From contig NZ_MIAM01000036.1 of NCBI RefSeq assembly GCF_001830555.1, forward strand, positions 16,410-53,912: DNA of 37,503 nt. The letters are read 5' to 3'. Origin of the DNA: Sphingopyxis sp. RIFCSPHIGHO2_12_FULL_65_19 (GTDB taxonomy: Bacteria; Pseudomonadota; Alphaproteobacteria; Sphingomonadales; Sphingomonadaceae). A program made the translations under genes and the position numbers. Numbering within the stretch: the first letter of the stretch is position 1; each line of letters begins with the position of its first letter. The notes below the pieces were generated by a model. That model worked only from the letters and a program-made list of their open reading frames with translations, was not told the DNA's origin and did not search any database. Below, one piece after another: positions 8,380-16,406 of the stretch.

Positions 8380-9531
8380 AACGACAAGATTGACGGCAGC
8401 ATGGGACGCCGCAGCCCAAGGGGATTGCGGCAGTTTTTCGATTCGATCAGCCAGATGGCGAACAGCCCGTGGGGCAGTGGGCCCGGCAAGGGGGATGACG
8501 ATGGCAAGGGCGACGGCAGCCCCGGGCCGCGCAACCCGTGGGTGACCCCTGATCCTGCCGATCAGCGGCGCGGTCCGAAACCGCGCGGCCCTTCGGCGCT
8601 CGACGAACTGCTGCGCAAGGGACGCGGCGGCTTTGGCGGCGGCGGTTCGGGCGGCGGCAGCTCGTTCGATTTCGGCGATTCGGCCAAGCTGTGGAAATGG
8701 GTCGTCCTCGCGCTTGTCGTGGCGTGGGTGCTCTTTTCCTCTTTCCACATCGTGCCGCCTGAAAAAGAAGGCGTCGTCACCCGGCTCGGCAGCTATTCGC
8801 GCACCGTCGGCCCCGGCGTCAAATTCACCTGGCCGGCGCCGGTCGAACGCATCCGGCTGGAGGATGTTCGCGCGATCCGCACGATGGCTATCGGCTCGCC
8901 GAACGCGACCGACGAAAATTTCGTGCTGACGCGGGACCAGAGCATTGTCGACCTGGCTTATGAAGTCCGGTGGTCGGTGCGCGATCCCGAACTGTTTTTC
9001 TTCCAGCTTGCCGACCCGGAAGGCACGATCCGCGAAGTCGCCGAAAGCGCGATGCGCGCGACCGTCGCGAATTTCGACCTGGTTCAGGCGATCGGCCCCG
9101 GCCGCGTCGAGATCGAGGCGCAGGTCCAGCAGCGGATGCAGGAATTGCTCAACCAATATCGCTCTGGCGTGATGATCCAGGGCATTGCGATCCGCCAGGT
9201 CGATCCGCCGAGCCAGGTCGATGAGGCGTTCAAGGAAGTTACCGCGGCGCGGCAGGAACGCGAATCGGCGATCAACCTTGCGCGCGCCTATCAGCAGCAG
9301 GTGCTCGAACGCGCGCGCGGCGATACCGCGGCGTTCGACAAGATTTACGAGCAGTATAAGCTGGCGCCCGGCGTGACCCGCCAGCGCCTCTATTATGAAA
9401 CGATGGAGACGGTGTTGTCGAACGTCGACAAGACGATTGTCGAAGCGCGTGGGGTGACCCCCTATCTGCCGCTCAATGAAGTGCAAAAGCGGTTGAAGGC
9501 GCCCGAAGCCGTCCAGAAGGGAGGCGAATGA
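8377..9531 (+). CDS. hflK: FtsH regulator subunit HflK
   Basis: A 384-residue SPFH/prohibitin-family membrane protein that joins HflC in a ring around the FtsH protease. The N-terminal 100 residues are cytosolic and rich in Gly, Asp and Pro, as usual for HflK. One membrane helix lies near residues 105-123 (WKWVVLALVVAWVLFSSF), followed by PPEKEGVVTRLGSYSRTVGPG, the typical start of the band-7 domain, and by a helical C-terminal region (QVDEAFKEVTAARQERESA). The frame is open well upstream, but ATG 8377 was chosen because it begins the usual N-terminal tail and fits the promoter spacing. The stop overlaps the hflC start. It is divergent from mrp. Confidence 0.95.
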   Translation: MNDKIDGSMGRRSPRGLRQFFDSISQMANSPWGSGPGKGDDDGKGDGSPGPRNPWVTPDPADQRRGPKPRGPSALDELLRKGRGGFGGGGSGGGSSFDFGDSAKLWKWVVLALVVAWVLFSSFHIVPPEKEGVVTRLGSYSRTVGPGVKFTWPAPVERIRLEDVRAIRTMAIGSPNATDENFVLTRDQSIVDLAYEVRWSVRDPELFFFQLADPEGTIREVAESAMRATVANFDLVQAIGPGRVEIEAQVQQRMQELLNQYRSGVMIQGIAIRQVDPPSQVDEAFKEVTAARQERESAINLARAYQQQVLERARGDTAAFDKIYEQYKLAPGVTRQRLYYETMETVLSNVDKTIVEARGVTPYLPLNEVQKRLKAPEAVQKGGE

Positions 9532-10382
9532 TGCCCGGCTCCTTGTTCCAGAACCCGATGCGCCTGCTGTTCGGCGTCGTTATCCTGCTCGTCGTCCTGT
9601 CGCAGTCGCTCGCGATCGTGCCCGAAGACAAGCAGGCGCTGATCCTGCGCTTTGGCGAGATCGAGCGGACGGTGAACCGCTACAAGGAAGGCGAGGATTT
9701 CGGTAAGTCCGGCGCCGGCCTTGTCCTGCGCGTGCCGTTCACCGACGGCATCCAATATATCGACAAGCGCATCCTGGGCGTGAACATGGAACGCCAGCAG
9801 GTGCTGTCGACCGACCAGCAGCGTTTGCAGGTCGATGCGTTCGCGCGCTTCCGCATCACCAACCCGGTGCGCATGTACACGGCGATTCGCACCGAGGAAA
9901 AATTGCAGACGCAGCTCGGCACGATCCTCGGCTCCTCGCTGCGCAACGAGCTGGGCAAGCGGACCTTCTCCACGCTCCTGTCGCCCGAACGCGGCGCGGT
10001 GATGGACAATATCCAGGTCGCGCTGAACCGCGAGGCGAATAAATACGGCGCCGAGATCATCGACGTGCGGATCAAGCGCGCCGACCTTCCCGAAGGCGCG
10101 ACGCTCGAGGCAGCGTACAACCGGATGCGCACCGCCCGCCAACAGGAAGCGATCTCGATCCGCGCCGAAGGGCAAAAGGAAGCCCAGATCATTCGCGGCG
10201 GTGCCGATGGCGAAGCGGCACGCATCTATGCCGCCAGCTTTGGCAAGGACCCTGATTTTTATGATTTCTACCGCGCGATGCAAAGCTATCGACAGACCTT
10301 CCTGGGCGAAAATAACCAGGGTGGAACGTCGATCATCATGTCGGCGGACAATGAATATCTGAAGCGTTTCCGCGGCAATTGA
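9528..10382 (+). CDS. hflC: FtsH regulator subunit HflC
   Basis: A 284-residue partner of HflK with a single N-terminal membrane helix (about residues 10-28, RLLFGVVILLVVLSQSLAI) and a periplasmic SPFH domain (PEDKQALILRFGEIERTV). The central DQQRLQVDAFARFRITNPV and C-terminal GQKEAQIIRGGADGEAARIYA are highly characteristic of HflC. A strong GGGAGG sits at 9519-9524. Two adjacent ATGs (9528 and 9531) are available, and the second has better spacing from it. The overlap with hflK implies coupled translation and equal stoichiometry. In the cell the HflKC complex restrains FtsH-mediated turnover of membrane proteins. Confidence 0.95.
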   Translation: MMPGSLFQNPMRLLFGVVILLVVLSQSLAIVPEDKQALILRFGEIERTVNRYKEGEDFGKSGAGLVLRVPFTDGIQYIDKRILGVNMERQQVLSTDQQRLQVDAFARFRITNPVRMYTAIRTEEKLQTQLGTILGSSLRNELGKRTFSTLLSPERGAVMDNIQVALNREANKYGAEIIDVRIKRADLPEGATLEAAYNRMRTARQQEAISIRAEGQKEAQIIRGGADGEAARIYAASFGKDPDFYDFYRAMQSYRQTFLGENNQGGTSIIMSADNEYLKRFRGN

Positions 10383-10420
10383 CGCGGTGGCGGCGGGCGG
10401 GGTGCCCGCTGGCGGCGGGG

Positions 10421-10463
10421 TGAACGGAACCTTTAGAGCCCGTTCATGTTCAAATGCCGTTCA
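10421..10463 (+). promoter_or_regulatory. Three CCGTTCA motifs upstream of degP
   Basis: TGAACGG at 10421-10427 and CCGTTCA at 10440-10446 form a perfect 7-bp inverted repeat around 12 bp. A third copy, CCGTTCA, lies at 10457-10463 as a direct repeat with a 17-bp period. The group is 68-110 bp ahead of the degP start codon in an otherwise gene-free 148-bp gap. The arrangement suggests a regulator site or an envelope-stress promoter. The spacing from GGAAC (10426) to the CGTT sequences is 10 or 27 bp, which does not fit the EcfG consensus. Confidence 0.45.
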
Positions 10464-10530
10464 GCCGCCCCGCCGCAGACCGCCGCAGCCGGGGTTTTTG
10501 AGTTTTCGACAACGAAGAGGATTACCGATC

Positions 10531-12024
10531 GTGCGTTATGTTTATGGCATCACTTCGGCCTTGCTGGCGGGTGGCACCGCGCTGGCGCTGGTCACCCAGT
10601 CTCCCGTCGGCGCGCAGGTCGCGCAGAATGAGAAGAGCGAGATGGCGCGGGTCGTGCCGCGGGCGGGTGCGCCCGAAAGCTTTGCCGACCTGGTCGAACA
10701 GCTGCAACCCGCGGTGGTCAACATCTCGACCAAGCAGGAAGTCACGCTCGGCGTCCGGCTGAACCCCTTCGCCGGGACGCGCGAGCCGATCACGCAGGAA
10801 CAGCAGGGCGGCGGATCGGGCTTCCTCATCTCGGCCGACGGCTATATCGTCACCAACAACCATGTGATTTCGGGGGGGCCGCGTGGCGAGGCGGTGAACC
10901 AGGTCACGGTGACGCTGACCAACCAGAAGGAGTACCGCGCGACGATCGTCGGCCGCGATGCCGCATCCGACCTTGCGCTGCTCAAGATCGATGCGTCGGG
11001 GCTTCCCTTCGTGAAGTTCGCCGACAGCGGCACCGCGCGCGTCGGCGATTGGGTCGTCGCGATCGGTAACCCGCTCGGGCTCGGTTCAACGGTCACCGCG
11101 GGCATTATTTCGGCGGTCCAGCGCAATATCGGCCAGGGCGGCGCCTATGACCGCTATATCCAGACCGACACCGCGATCAACCGCGGCAATTCGGGTGGCC
11201 CCCTGTTCGATCTCGAAGGCAATGTCGTCGGCATCAACAACATGCTGATCTCGCCGGTCGGCGCGAATATCGGTGTCAATTTCGCCATTCCCGCCGATGC
11301 GGCGATCCCCGTGATCGACGCGCTGCGCGCCGGTGAAAAGGTTCAGCGCGGTTATCTGGGCATCGGCATCGCGCCGGTTGACGAGGATCTGGCGGCGGCG
11401 CTCGGCCTGCCCAAAGATCGCGGCGAATTTATCCAGCGCATTGAACCCGGACAGGCGGGTGAGAAGGCCGGACTGAAGCGCGGCGACGTGGTGACCAAGG
11501 TCAATGGCAAGGATGTCACGCCGCAGCAGACGCTGTCCTATATTGTGTCGAACACAAAGCCCGGCACGCGCATCCCGCTCGAAATCATTCGTGACGGCAA
11601 GACGATGACGATCCAGACGCTGGTCGGCACGCGGCCGCCCGAGGAAGAGCTGGCGGGCAGCAACTTCGATCCCGAGGCGGAACAGGCCGAACCCGAAGAT
11701 CCGACCGGTGCCGCCGACAAGGCGATCCAGGAAGAGCTCGGCCTGTCGGTGCAGGTGGTGACGCCCGATATCGCTCGCGCGGTCGGGGTCGATGCCGGGA
11801 CCAAGGGTCTGGTGATCGGCGCAGCGTCGGCAAGCAGCGATGCAGGCCGCAAGGGGCTGCGTCGCGGCGACGTGATCCTCAGCGCCAACCGCACGCCGGT
11901 CGCGACCAGCGAGGCGCTGGCAAAGGCGGTTGCCGATGCGAAGAAGGCGGGCCGCGACGCGGTCTTGCTCGAAATCCTGCGCCGCGGCGGCCCGTCCGCC
12001 TTTATCGCGATCCGCATCAAATAA
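10531..12024 (+). CDS. degP: Periplasmic serine protease DegP/HtrA (Do family)
   Basis: A 497-residue secreted protease/chaperone. A signal peptide covers about the first 29 residues (GITSALLAGGTALALVTQS core). The catalytic triad is His111 (TNNHVI), Asp147 (ASDLALLKID) and Ser221 (GNSGGPLFD), followed by two PDZ domains (near residues 265-360, PRGEF/QRIEPGQAGEKAGLKRGD, and 400-495, GAASASSDAGRKGLRRGD). I chose GTG at 10531 because AGAGG lies 10 bp before it and the signal peptide starts there; the frame is open further upstream, but those residues do not look like an export signal. It follows hflKC, as in many alphaproteobacteria, linking membrane and periplasmic protein quality control. A strong terminator follows at 12048. 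Confidence 0.95.
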   Translation: MRYVYGITSALLAGGTALALVTQSPVGAQVAQNEKSEMARVVPRAGAPESFADLVEQLQPAVVNISTKQEVTLGVRLNPFAGTREPITQEQQGGGSGFLISADGYIVTNNHVISGGPRGEAVNQVTVTLTNQKEYRATIVGRDAASDLALLKIDASGLPFVKFADSGTARVGDWVVAIGNPLGLGSTVTAGIISAVQRNIGQGGAYDRYIQTDTAINRGNSGGPLFDLEGNVVGINNMLISPVGANIGVNFAIPADAAIPVIDALRAGEKVQRGYLGIGIAPVDEDLAAALGLPKDRGEFIQRIEPGQAGEKAGLKRGDVVTKVNGKDVTPQQTLSYIVSNTKPGTRIPLEIIRDGKTMTIQTLVGTRPPEEELAGSNFDPEAEQAEPEDPTGAADKAIQEELGLSVQVVTPDIARAVGVDAGTKGLVIGAASASSDAGRKGLRRGDVILSANRTPVATSEALAKAVADAKKAGRDAVLLEILRRGGPSAFIAIRIK

Positions 12025-12047
12025 ACGCCGGATCGTTGCGCATGAAG

Positions 12048-12081
12048 GGGCGCCGCGACCTTCGGGTCCGGCGCCCTTTTT
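12048..12081 (+). terminator. Intrinsic terminator after degP
   Basis: GGGCGCCG (12048-12055), one bulged C, GACC, a TTCG tetraloop, GGTC and CGGCGCCC (to 12076) form a 12-bp stem capped by a very stable UUCG loop. TTTTT follows directly. It lies 24 bp past the degP stop and isolates the hflKC-degP unit from the SOS-type promoter that begins at 12085. Confidence 0.9.
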
Positions 12082-12084
12082 CGT

Positions 12085-12117
12085 TTGCGCGCGCGCAACT
12101 ATGTTCCTATTATGTTC
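12085..12117 (+). promoter_or_regulatory. Promoter with embedded LexA (SOS) box upstream of VOC gene
   Basis: GTTC (12103-12106), 7 bases, then GTTC (12114-12117) is an exact match to the alphaproteobacterial LexA operator GTTC-N7-GTTC. The 7-base spacer contains TATTAT (12108-12113), a good -10 element, with TTGCGC (12085-12090) 17 bp before it as a possible -35. LexA bound here would cover the -10 and block initiation. The predicted start near 12120 leaves a short leader with a GGGAGAAGG ribosome-binding site before ATG 12142. Confidence 0.75.
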
Positions 12118-12141
12118 CAACGCTAACGAGTCGGGAGAAGG

Positions 12142-12513
12142 ATGATGATTGGCTATGTAACGCTGGGGACGAAGGATCTGGCGAAAGCCGCGGTATTTTA
12201 CGATGCGATCGCCGCCGAACTGGACACGCCGCGCATGATGGAATTCGACGGTTTTATCGCGTGGGGCAAGCCTGATGGCGCCGCGGGCATCGGCCTGACC
12301 AAGCCGTTCGATGGCAAGGCCGCCAGTGTCGGCAACGGCGTGATGGTGGCGCTCGCGGCCAAGGACAAGGATCAGGTCCACCGCCTCTATGACATCGCGC
12401 TCGCCAATGGCGGGACGTGCGAGGGCCCGCCGGGACCGCGCGGCGAGGGCTTTTACGCCGGTTATTTCCGCGATCCCGACGGCAACAAGCTCAACGCCTT
12501 CATCATGGGGTGA
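12142..12513 (+). CDS. VOC (glyoxalase/bleomycin-resistance fold) protein, probably SOS-induced
   Basis: A 123-residue single-domain vicinal-oxygen-chelate protein. It shows two beta-alpha-beta modules: MIGYVTLGTKDLAKAAVFYDAI and, after GNGVMVALAAKDKDQVHRLYDIA, the typical ending GYFRDPDGNKLNAFIM. The usual metal-ligand positions seem lost: Tyr replaces the first-strand His in GYVTL, and the final strand has NAFIM without Glu. This suggests ligand binding rather than catalysis. A GGGAGAAGG ribosome-binding site is well placed; a second ATG directly follows the first. The promoter carries a LexA box, so expression probably rises on DNA damage. The HerA-like ATPase gene follows 144 bp later on the same strand and could share the transcript. 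Confidence 0.85.
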   Translation: MMIGYVTLGTKDLAKAAVFYDAIAAELDTPRMMEFDGFIAWGKPDGAAGIGLTKPFDGKAASVGNGVMVALAAKDKDQVHRLYDIALANGGTCEGPPGPRGEGFYAGYFRDPDGNKLNAFIMG

Positions 12514-12560
12514 TGCGCAGCGGTTTTGGGGTGGTTCGTCGTCGCTACCCGATGATCGTC

Positions 12561-12576
12561 ATGCCCGCTTTCGCGG
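12561..12576. repeat. Short GC-rich hairpin in the VOC-HerA spacer
   Basis: GCCCGC-TTTC-GCGGGC follows GTCAT in the 144-bp spacer and resembles half of the GTCATCCCGGC-type repeat seen complete at 23729-23758. No T-run follows. It could attenuate read-through from the VOC promoter into the ATPase gene, but that is inference. Confidence 0.4.
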
Positions 12577-12657
12577 GCGAGCAACCCCGTTTGCCGATTG
12601 CCTGCGCTCACCCGGCGCTCTAACCTCAGCGTAGCATTTCCAGGTGGAGGACAGCGG

Positions 12658-14253
12658 GTGAGCGACGGCAAGACGACAAGCGAAATCTATATCGGCCTTG
12701 GCGGCGGCGGCGCGGCGGACGGACCGCGCCAGTCGCTAGTGCTGAAACGCGCGAATCGTCACGGGCTGATCGCGGGCGCCACCGGCACCGGCAAGACGGT
12801 GACGCTTCAGGGTCTGGCCGAAGGTTTTTCGGCGGTTGGCGTCCCGGTATTTGTGGCGGACGTGAAGGGCGACCTGGCTGGCATGGCGATGGCGGGCAGC
12901 CCGACGGCAAAGGTCCATGAGCCTTTTTCCAAACGCGCTGCCGAAATTGGCGATACGACCTGGACCTACCGCGACAATCCGGTGATTTTTTGGGATTTGT
13001 TTGGCGAACAGGGGCATCCCATTCGCACGACGATTTCCGAAATGGGGCCGCTGCTTCTTGCGCGGCTGATGGGGCTCAACGAGGTGCAGGAGGGCGTCCT
13101 CGCGATCGCTTTCCGGGTTGCCGACGAACAGAATCTGCTGCTCCTCGACCTCGGCGATTTGCAGGCGATGCTGGTGTGGTGCGCCGAGAATGCCGATGAA
13201 CTGACGACAAAATATGGCAATGTGTCGAAGGCGACGGTCGGCACTATCCAGCGCCAGCTGCTGACGCTCGAAAGCCAGGGCGGCGATCATTTCTTCGGCG
13301 AACCCGCGCTCGACATCCACGACATGATCCGCACCGACGAGAGCGGCCGCGGCTATGTGAATATCCTTGCCGCCGACAAGCTGATGGCAAGCCCGAAGCT
13401 CTATGCGACCTTCCTCTTGTGGTTGCTCAGTGAGATGTTCGAGACACTGCCTGAAATCGGCGATCCCGACAAACCGAAGCTCGTCTTCTTCTTTGACGAG
13501 GCGCATCTGCTGTTCGACGACGCGCCGCCCGCGCTGACCGAAAAGATCGAACAGGTCGTGCGCCTGATTCGGTCGAAAGGCGTCGGCGTCTATTTCGTCA
13601 CGCAAAATCCGATCGACATTCCCGAAGATGTCGCGGGCCAGCTCGGCAACCGCGTCCAGCACGCGCTGCGCGCCTTTACCCCGCGTGACCAGAAGGCGGT
13701 GAAGGCGGCCGCGGACACATTTCGCCCGAACCCCGAGATCGACGTGGCGCGCGAGATCACCGAACTGAAGGTCGGTGAAGCCTTGGTGTCGCTGTTGATG
13801 CCCGACGGCGCGCCCTCGCCAGTTGAACGGACGTTGATCAAGCCGCCCTGTTCGCGCGCCGGCCCCTTGGAGGCAAAGGAACGGGCGATCATCCGCTCGA
13901 TCTCGCCGGTCGAAGGCAAATATGACACCGCCGTCGACCGAGAGAGCGCCGAGGAACTGCTCGCTGCCAAGGCCGAACAGGCGCAGGCGGCGGCGATCGA
14001 GGCGAAGGCGCAGGTCGAGGCGGACAAGCAGGCGGCCATCGCCGCCAAGGAAGAGGCGAAACGCAAGGCGGCCGAAGAACGCGAGCGGTTGCGGCTGGAA
14101 AAAGCTGCGGCGCGCGAGGCCGCGAAGCCCAGCTTTACCGACCGGATGGTCCAGTCGGCGGCGCGTTCGGCCGCGACGAGCCTTGGACGGCAGGTCGCGG
14201 GCAAGTTCGGCGGCCAGTTGATGCGCGGCATATTGGGCAGCCTGTTCAAATGA
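12658..14253 (+). CDS. HerA-like ATPase, DUF853 (YjgR-like)
   Basis: A 531-residue P-loop ATPase related to HerA/FtsK DNA translocases. Walker A is GATGTGKT (residues 40-47) and Walker B is [12 protein letters not shown] with Asp280-Glu281; the later [14 protein letters not shown] and [13 protein letters not shown] are signature segments of the DUF853 group. The C-terminal 80 residues are Ala/Glu/Lys-rich and probably coiled coil ([20 protein letters not shown] region), ending in a Gly-rich tail. The start is GTG at 12658, preceded by a strong GGTGGAGG. HerA proteins pump or remodel DNA with a nuclease partner, but no nuclease gene is adjacent, and the biological role of YjgR-type proteins is unsettled. 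The next gene (globin) starts 7 bp after its stop. Confidence 0.88.
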   Translation: MSDGKTTSEIYIGLGGGGAADGPRQSLVLKRANRHGLIAGATGTGKTVTLQGLAEGFSAVGVPVFVADVKGDLAGMAMAGSPTAKVHEPFSKRAAEIGDTTWTYRDNPVIFWDLFGEQGHPIRTTISEMGPLLLARLMGLNEVQEGVLAIAFRVADEQNLLLLDLGDLQAMLVWCAENADELTTKYGNVSKATVGTIQRQLLTLESQGGDHFFGEPALDIHDMIRTDESGRGYVNILAADKLMASPKLYATFLLWLLSEMFETLPEIGDPDKPKLVFFFDEAHLLFDDAPPALTEKIEQVVRLIRSKGVGVYFVTQNPIDIPEDVAGQLGNRVQHALRAFTPRDQKAVKAAADTFRPNPEIDVAREITELKVGEALVSLLMPDGAPSPVERTLIKPPCSRAGPLEAKERAIIRSISPVEGKYDTAVDRESAEELLAAKAEQAQAAAIEAKAQVEADKQAAIAAKEEAKRKAAEERERLRLEKAAAREAAKPSFTDRMVQSAARSAATSLGRQVAGKFGGQLMRGILGSLFK

Positions 14254-14260
14254 TCCCGGG

Positions 14261-14707
14261 ATGACGGCGGAAGACGTCGCCGCGATGGAAGCGAGCCTCG
14301 TTGCCGTCGCCGAAGCGGGCGCGGATATCCGCCACGCGTTGTTCGACCGCTTCTTCGCGGCCTATCCGGATCGCCGCGCCAGCTTCATGATCGTCGATGC
14401 TTCGTCGCGGCGGATGACCGACGAGACCGTGGCAATGATGCTCGGGTTGGCGAAGGGCGAAAGCTGGGTGTGGCCGCTGGTGACCGAGCTGGTGCACACC
14501 CACCGCGCTTATGGTCCGCTGCCGATCGGCGAATATGACGCCTTCATCGACATGGCGGTGGCCCAGCTGGGGGCGGCAGCAGGCGCGGCGTGGACGACCG
14601 AATGCGAGGATGGCTGGAACGCACAGGCGGCAGCGCTCAAGACGATGATCCGCCAGGCGCGCGCCGAATGGCAGGCGACGTTGCCCGATCCGGCCACCGC
14701 CGCCTGA
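14261..14707 (+). CDS. Single-domain globin
   Basis: A 148-residue protein with a globin helix pattern. The segment LVHTHRAYGPLPIGEYDAF matches the globin F-G region, with His81 as the likely proximal heme ligand (His, then Gly four residues later, as in bacterial haemoglobins). The final helices include GAAWTTECEDGWNAQAAALK, where the conserved Trp of the H helix is seen. The E-helix region around 50-62 (RRMTDETVAMM) gives no clear distal Gln or His, so the distal pocket is uncertain. It starts 7 bp after the ATPase gene and ends 55 bp before the P450 gene, so the three are likely one transcript. A link with P450 heme or oxygen chemistry is possible but unproven. Confidence 0.75.
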   Translation: MTAEDVAAMEASLVAVAEAGADIRHALFDRFFAAYPDRRASFMIVDASSRRMTDETVAMMLGLAKGESWVWPLVTELVHTHRAYGPLPIGEYDAFIDMAVAQLGAAAGAAWTTECEDGWNAQAAALKTMIRQARAEWQATLPDPATAA

Positions 14708-14762
14708 TCGGTTGCACTTTGCCACTCGACTCGAGCCCGGAGTTGCGGCAGCTTCGCCTTCA

Positions 14763-16049
14763 ATGACAAAACCGACCTTGCCCGGAGAGGTAGCCGCCGC
14801 CGTCGTCGACCCCGTCGCATACGGCCAATGGGAACCGCTGCACGACCAGCTCGCCTGGGCGCGTGCCAACGCGCCGCTGGCGGTCGCTGAGAATGCCGAT
14901 CACGACCCCTTCTGGCTGGTGACGCGGCACGCCGACATCATGGCGATCAGCCGCGACCCCCAGCGATTCGCGAACGGCATCCGACCCACCGTGCTGACCA
15001 ATCGCGATGGCGAGGCGCTGGCGCGCGCTGCGACGCCGAACAATGACGGCCATCTGATCCGCTCGCTGGTCCAGATGGATGCCCCCGACCATATGAAATA
15101 CCGGCTGCTCACGCAGAGCTGGTTCATGCCCAAGAACCTCAAGATGGTCGAGGATCGCATCCGCCAGATCGCACGCGATACGGTCGACCATATGCTCGAG
15201 ATGGGCGGCGAGTGCGACTTTGCGCGCGACGTTGCGGCGCATTATCCGCTGCGCGTCATCATGGACATCCTTGGCGTTCCGCCCGAGGACGAGCCGCGGA
15301 TGCTGATGCTGACGCAGCAATTGTTCGGCCCCACCGACCCCGAACTGAATCGCAGCAGGGAAGCGATCACCAGCGCCGATCAGGCAATCGCAATGCTGGG
15401 CCATGTCATCGCCGATTTCGAGAATTATTTCGGCGCGCTGACCGCCGAGCGGCGCGCGCATCCGCGCGAGGACATTGCGACGGTCATCGCCAATGCAACG
15501 ATCAACGGAGAACGGATTCCCGACCGCGAAATGTCGGGCTATTACATGATCGTCGCCACCGCGGGGCACGATACGACGAGTGCCTCGACCGCGGGGGCGA
15601 TCATGGAGCTTGCGAAGAATCCCGCGCTGTTCGACCGATTCCGCGATGCGGCCGCTGACAAGGCGGGGTTGATCGAGGAAGCGATTCGCTGGTCCACCCC
15701 GGTGCAGCATTTCATGCGTAGCGCCAAAGAAGATGTCGAGATTGGCGGCCAGACGATTCGCGAAGGCGACTGGCTGATGCTGAACTATGTTTCCGCCAAC
15801 CGCGACGAGAGCGTGTTCGCCGATCCCTTTGCCTTCGATCCCGACCGCGAAAAGAACCAGCAGATCGCCTTCGGCTTTGGCGCGCACGTCTGCCTCGGCC
15901 AGCATCTTGCGCGCATGGAAATGCGCATCCTGATGGAAGAACTGCTCCCGCGGTTGAAGCGGCTGGAGCTGGCCGGTGCGCCCGCGCGCGTCGAATCGGT
16001 GTTCGTCGGCGGCCTGAAGCGCCTGCCGCTGCGGTTCGAGGCGGCCTAG
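14763..16049 (+). CDS. Cytochrome P450 monooxygenase
   Basis: A 428-residue soluble bacterial class I cytochrome P450. It has the I-helix oxygen-activation motif AGHDTTSAS, the K-helix ExxR (EEAIRW), and the heme loop FGFGAHVCLGQHLARME with Cys377 as the thiolate ligand. The substrate is unknown; overall it resembles sphingomonad P450s of the terpene- or alkane-hydroxylating type (CYP108-like), judged from memory. ATG 14763 was chosen because the upstream extension would need a TTG start and adds non-conserved residues. No ferredoxin or ferredoxin reductase gene is adjacent, so it must borrow electron partners. It is probably co-transcribed with the globin gene. Confidence 0.92.
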   Translation: MTKPTLPGEVAAAVVDPVAYGQWEPLHDQLAWARANAPLAVAENADHDPFWLVTRHADIMAISRDPQRFANGIRPTVLTNRDGEALARAATPNNDGHLIRSLVQMDAPDHMKYRLLTQSWFMPKNLKMVEDRIRQIARDTVDHMLEMGGECDFARDVAAHYPLRVIMDILGVPPEDEPRMLMLTQQLFGPTDPELNRSREAITSADQAIAMLGHVIADFENYFGALTAERRAHPREDIATVIANATINGERIPDREMSGYYMIVATAGHDTTSASTAGAIMELAKNPALFDRFRDAAADKAGLIEEAIRWSTPVQHFMRSAKEDVEIGGQTIREGDWLMLNYVSANRDESVFADPFAFDPDREKNQQIAFGFGAHVCLGQHLARMEMRILMEELLPRLKRLELAGAPARVESVFVGGLKRLPLRFEAA

Positions 16050-16145
16050 CGCATCTTTCGCTCCGCGCGTCGCAGGCCGCCCCGGTCGGCGGAACAATGC
16101 GCGCATCGACCGCGTTTCCCGACGGCTTGCTGAAAGGATAATGCG

Positions 16146-16382
16146 ATGAATGTCTTGAAAAAGGCCGCGATTTCCGTCGCGGCGACGGCCATGATGGTAA
16201 CGCCGATGGCGGCCTCCGCGGCGCCGTCTTCCGGTGGTGCGCGCGCGGTTTCGGTTGCCGAGAGCGAAAATCAGCTCGAAGGCGGCAGCTGGGTTGCGAT
16301 CGTCCTCGGGCTCGCGATCATCGGCGGCGGAATCTGGCTGCTGGTCGACGACGATGGTGACGACGAGCCGGTCAGCCCGTAA
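16146..16382 (+). CDS. Small exported/membrane protein of unknown function
   Basis: A 78-residue protein with a cleavable-looking signal peptide (KKAAISVAATAMMVTPMAASA, cut near residue 25), a short Ser/Glu-rich stretch, one further hydrophobic helix (SWVAIVLGLAIIGGGIWLLV), then an acidic tail DDDGDDEPVSP. Small proteins of this plan are common in sphingomonads and have no assigned function that I know. The ribosome-binding site GAAAGGA lies 6 bp before the ATG. It stands alone between the P450 gene and the convergent thioesterase. Confidence 0.7.
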   Translation: MNVLKKAAISVAATAMMVTPMAASAAPSSGGARAVSVAESENQLEGGSWVAIVLGLAIIGGGIWLLVDDDGDDEPVSP

Positions 16383-16406
16383 AGGCAGGTCAATCCCTTT
16401 CGGGGG

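Noticed and set aside
10426..10460. GGAAC followed by CGTT upstream of degP as a general-stress (EcfG) promoter
   Set aside because: The required spacing is 16-17 bp; here it is 10 or 27, so the motif does not fit.
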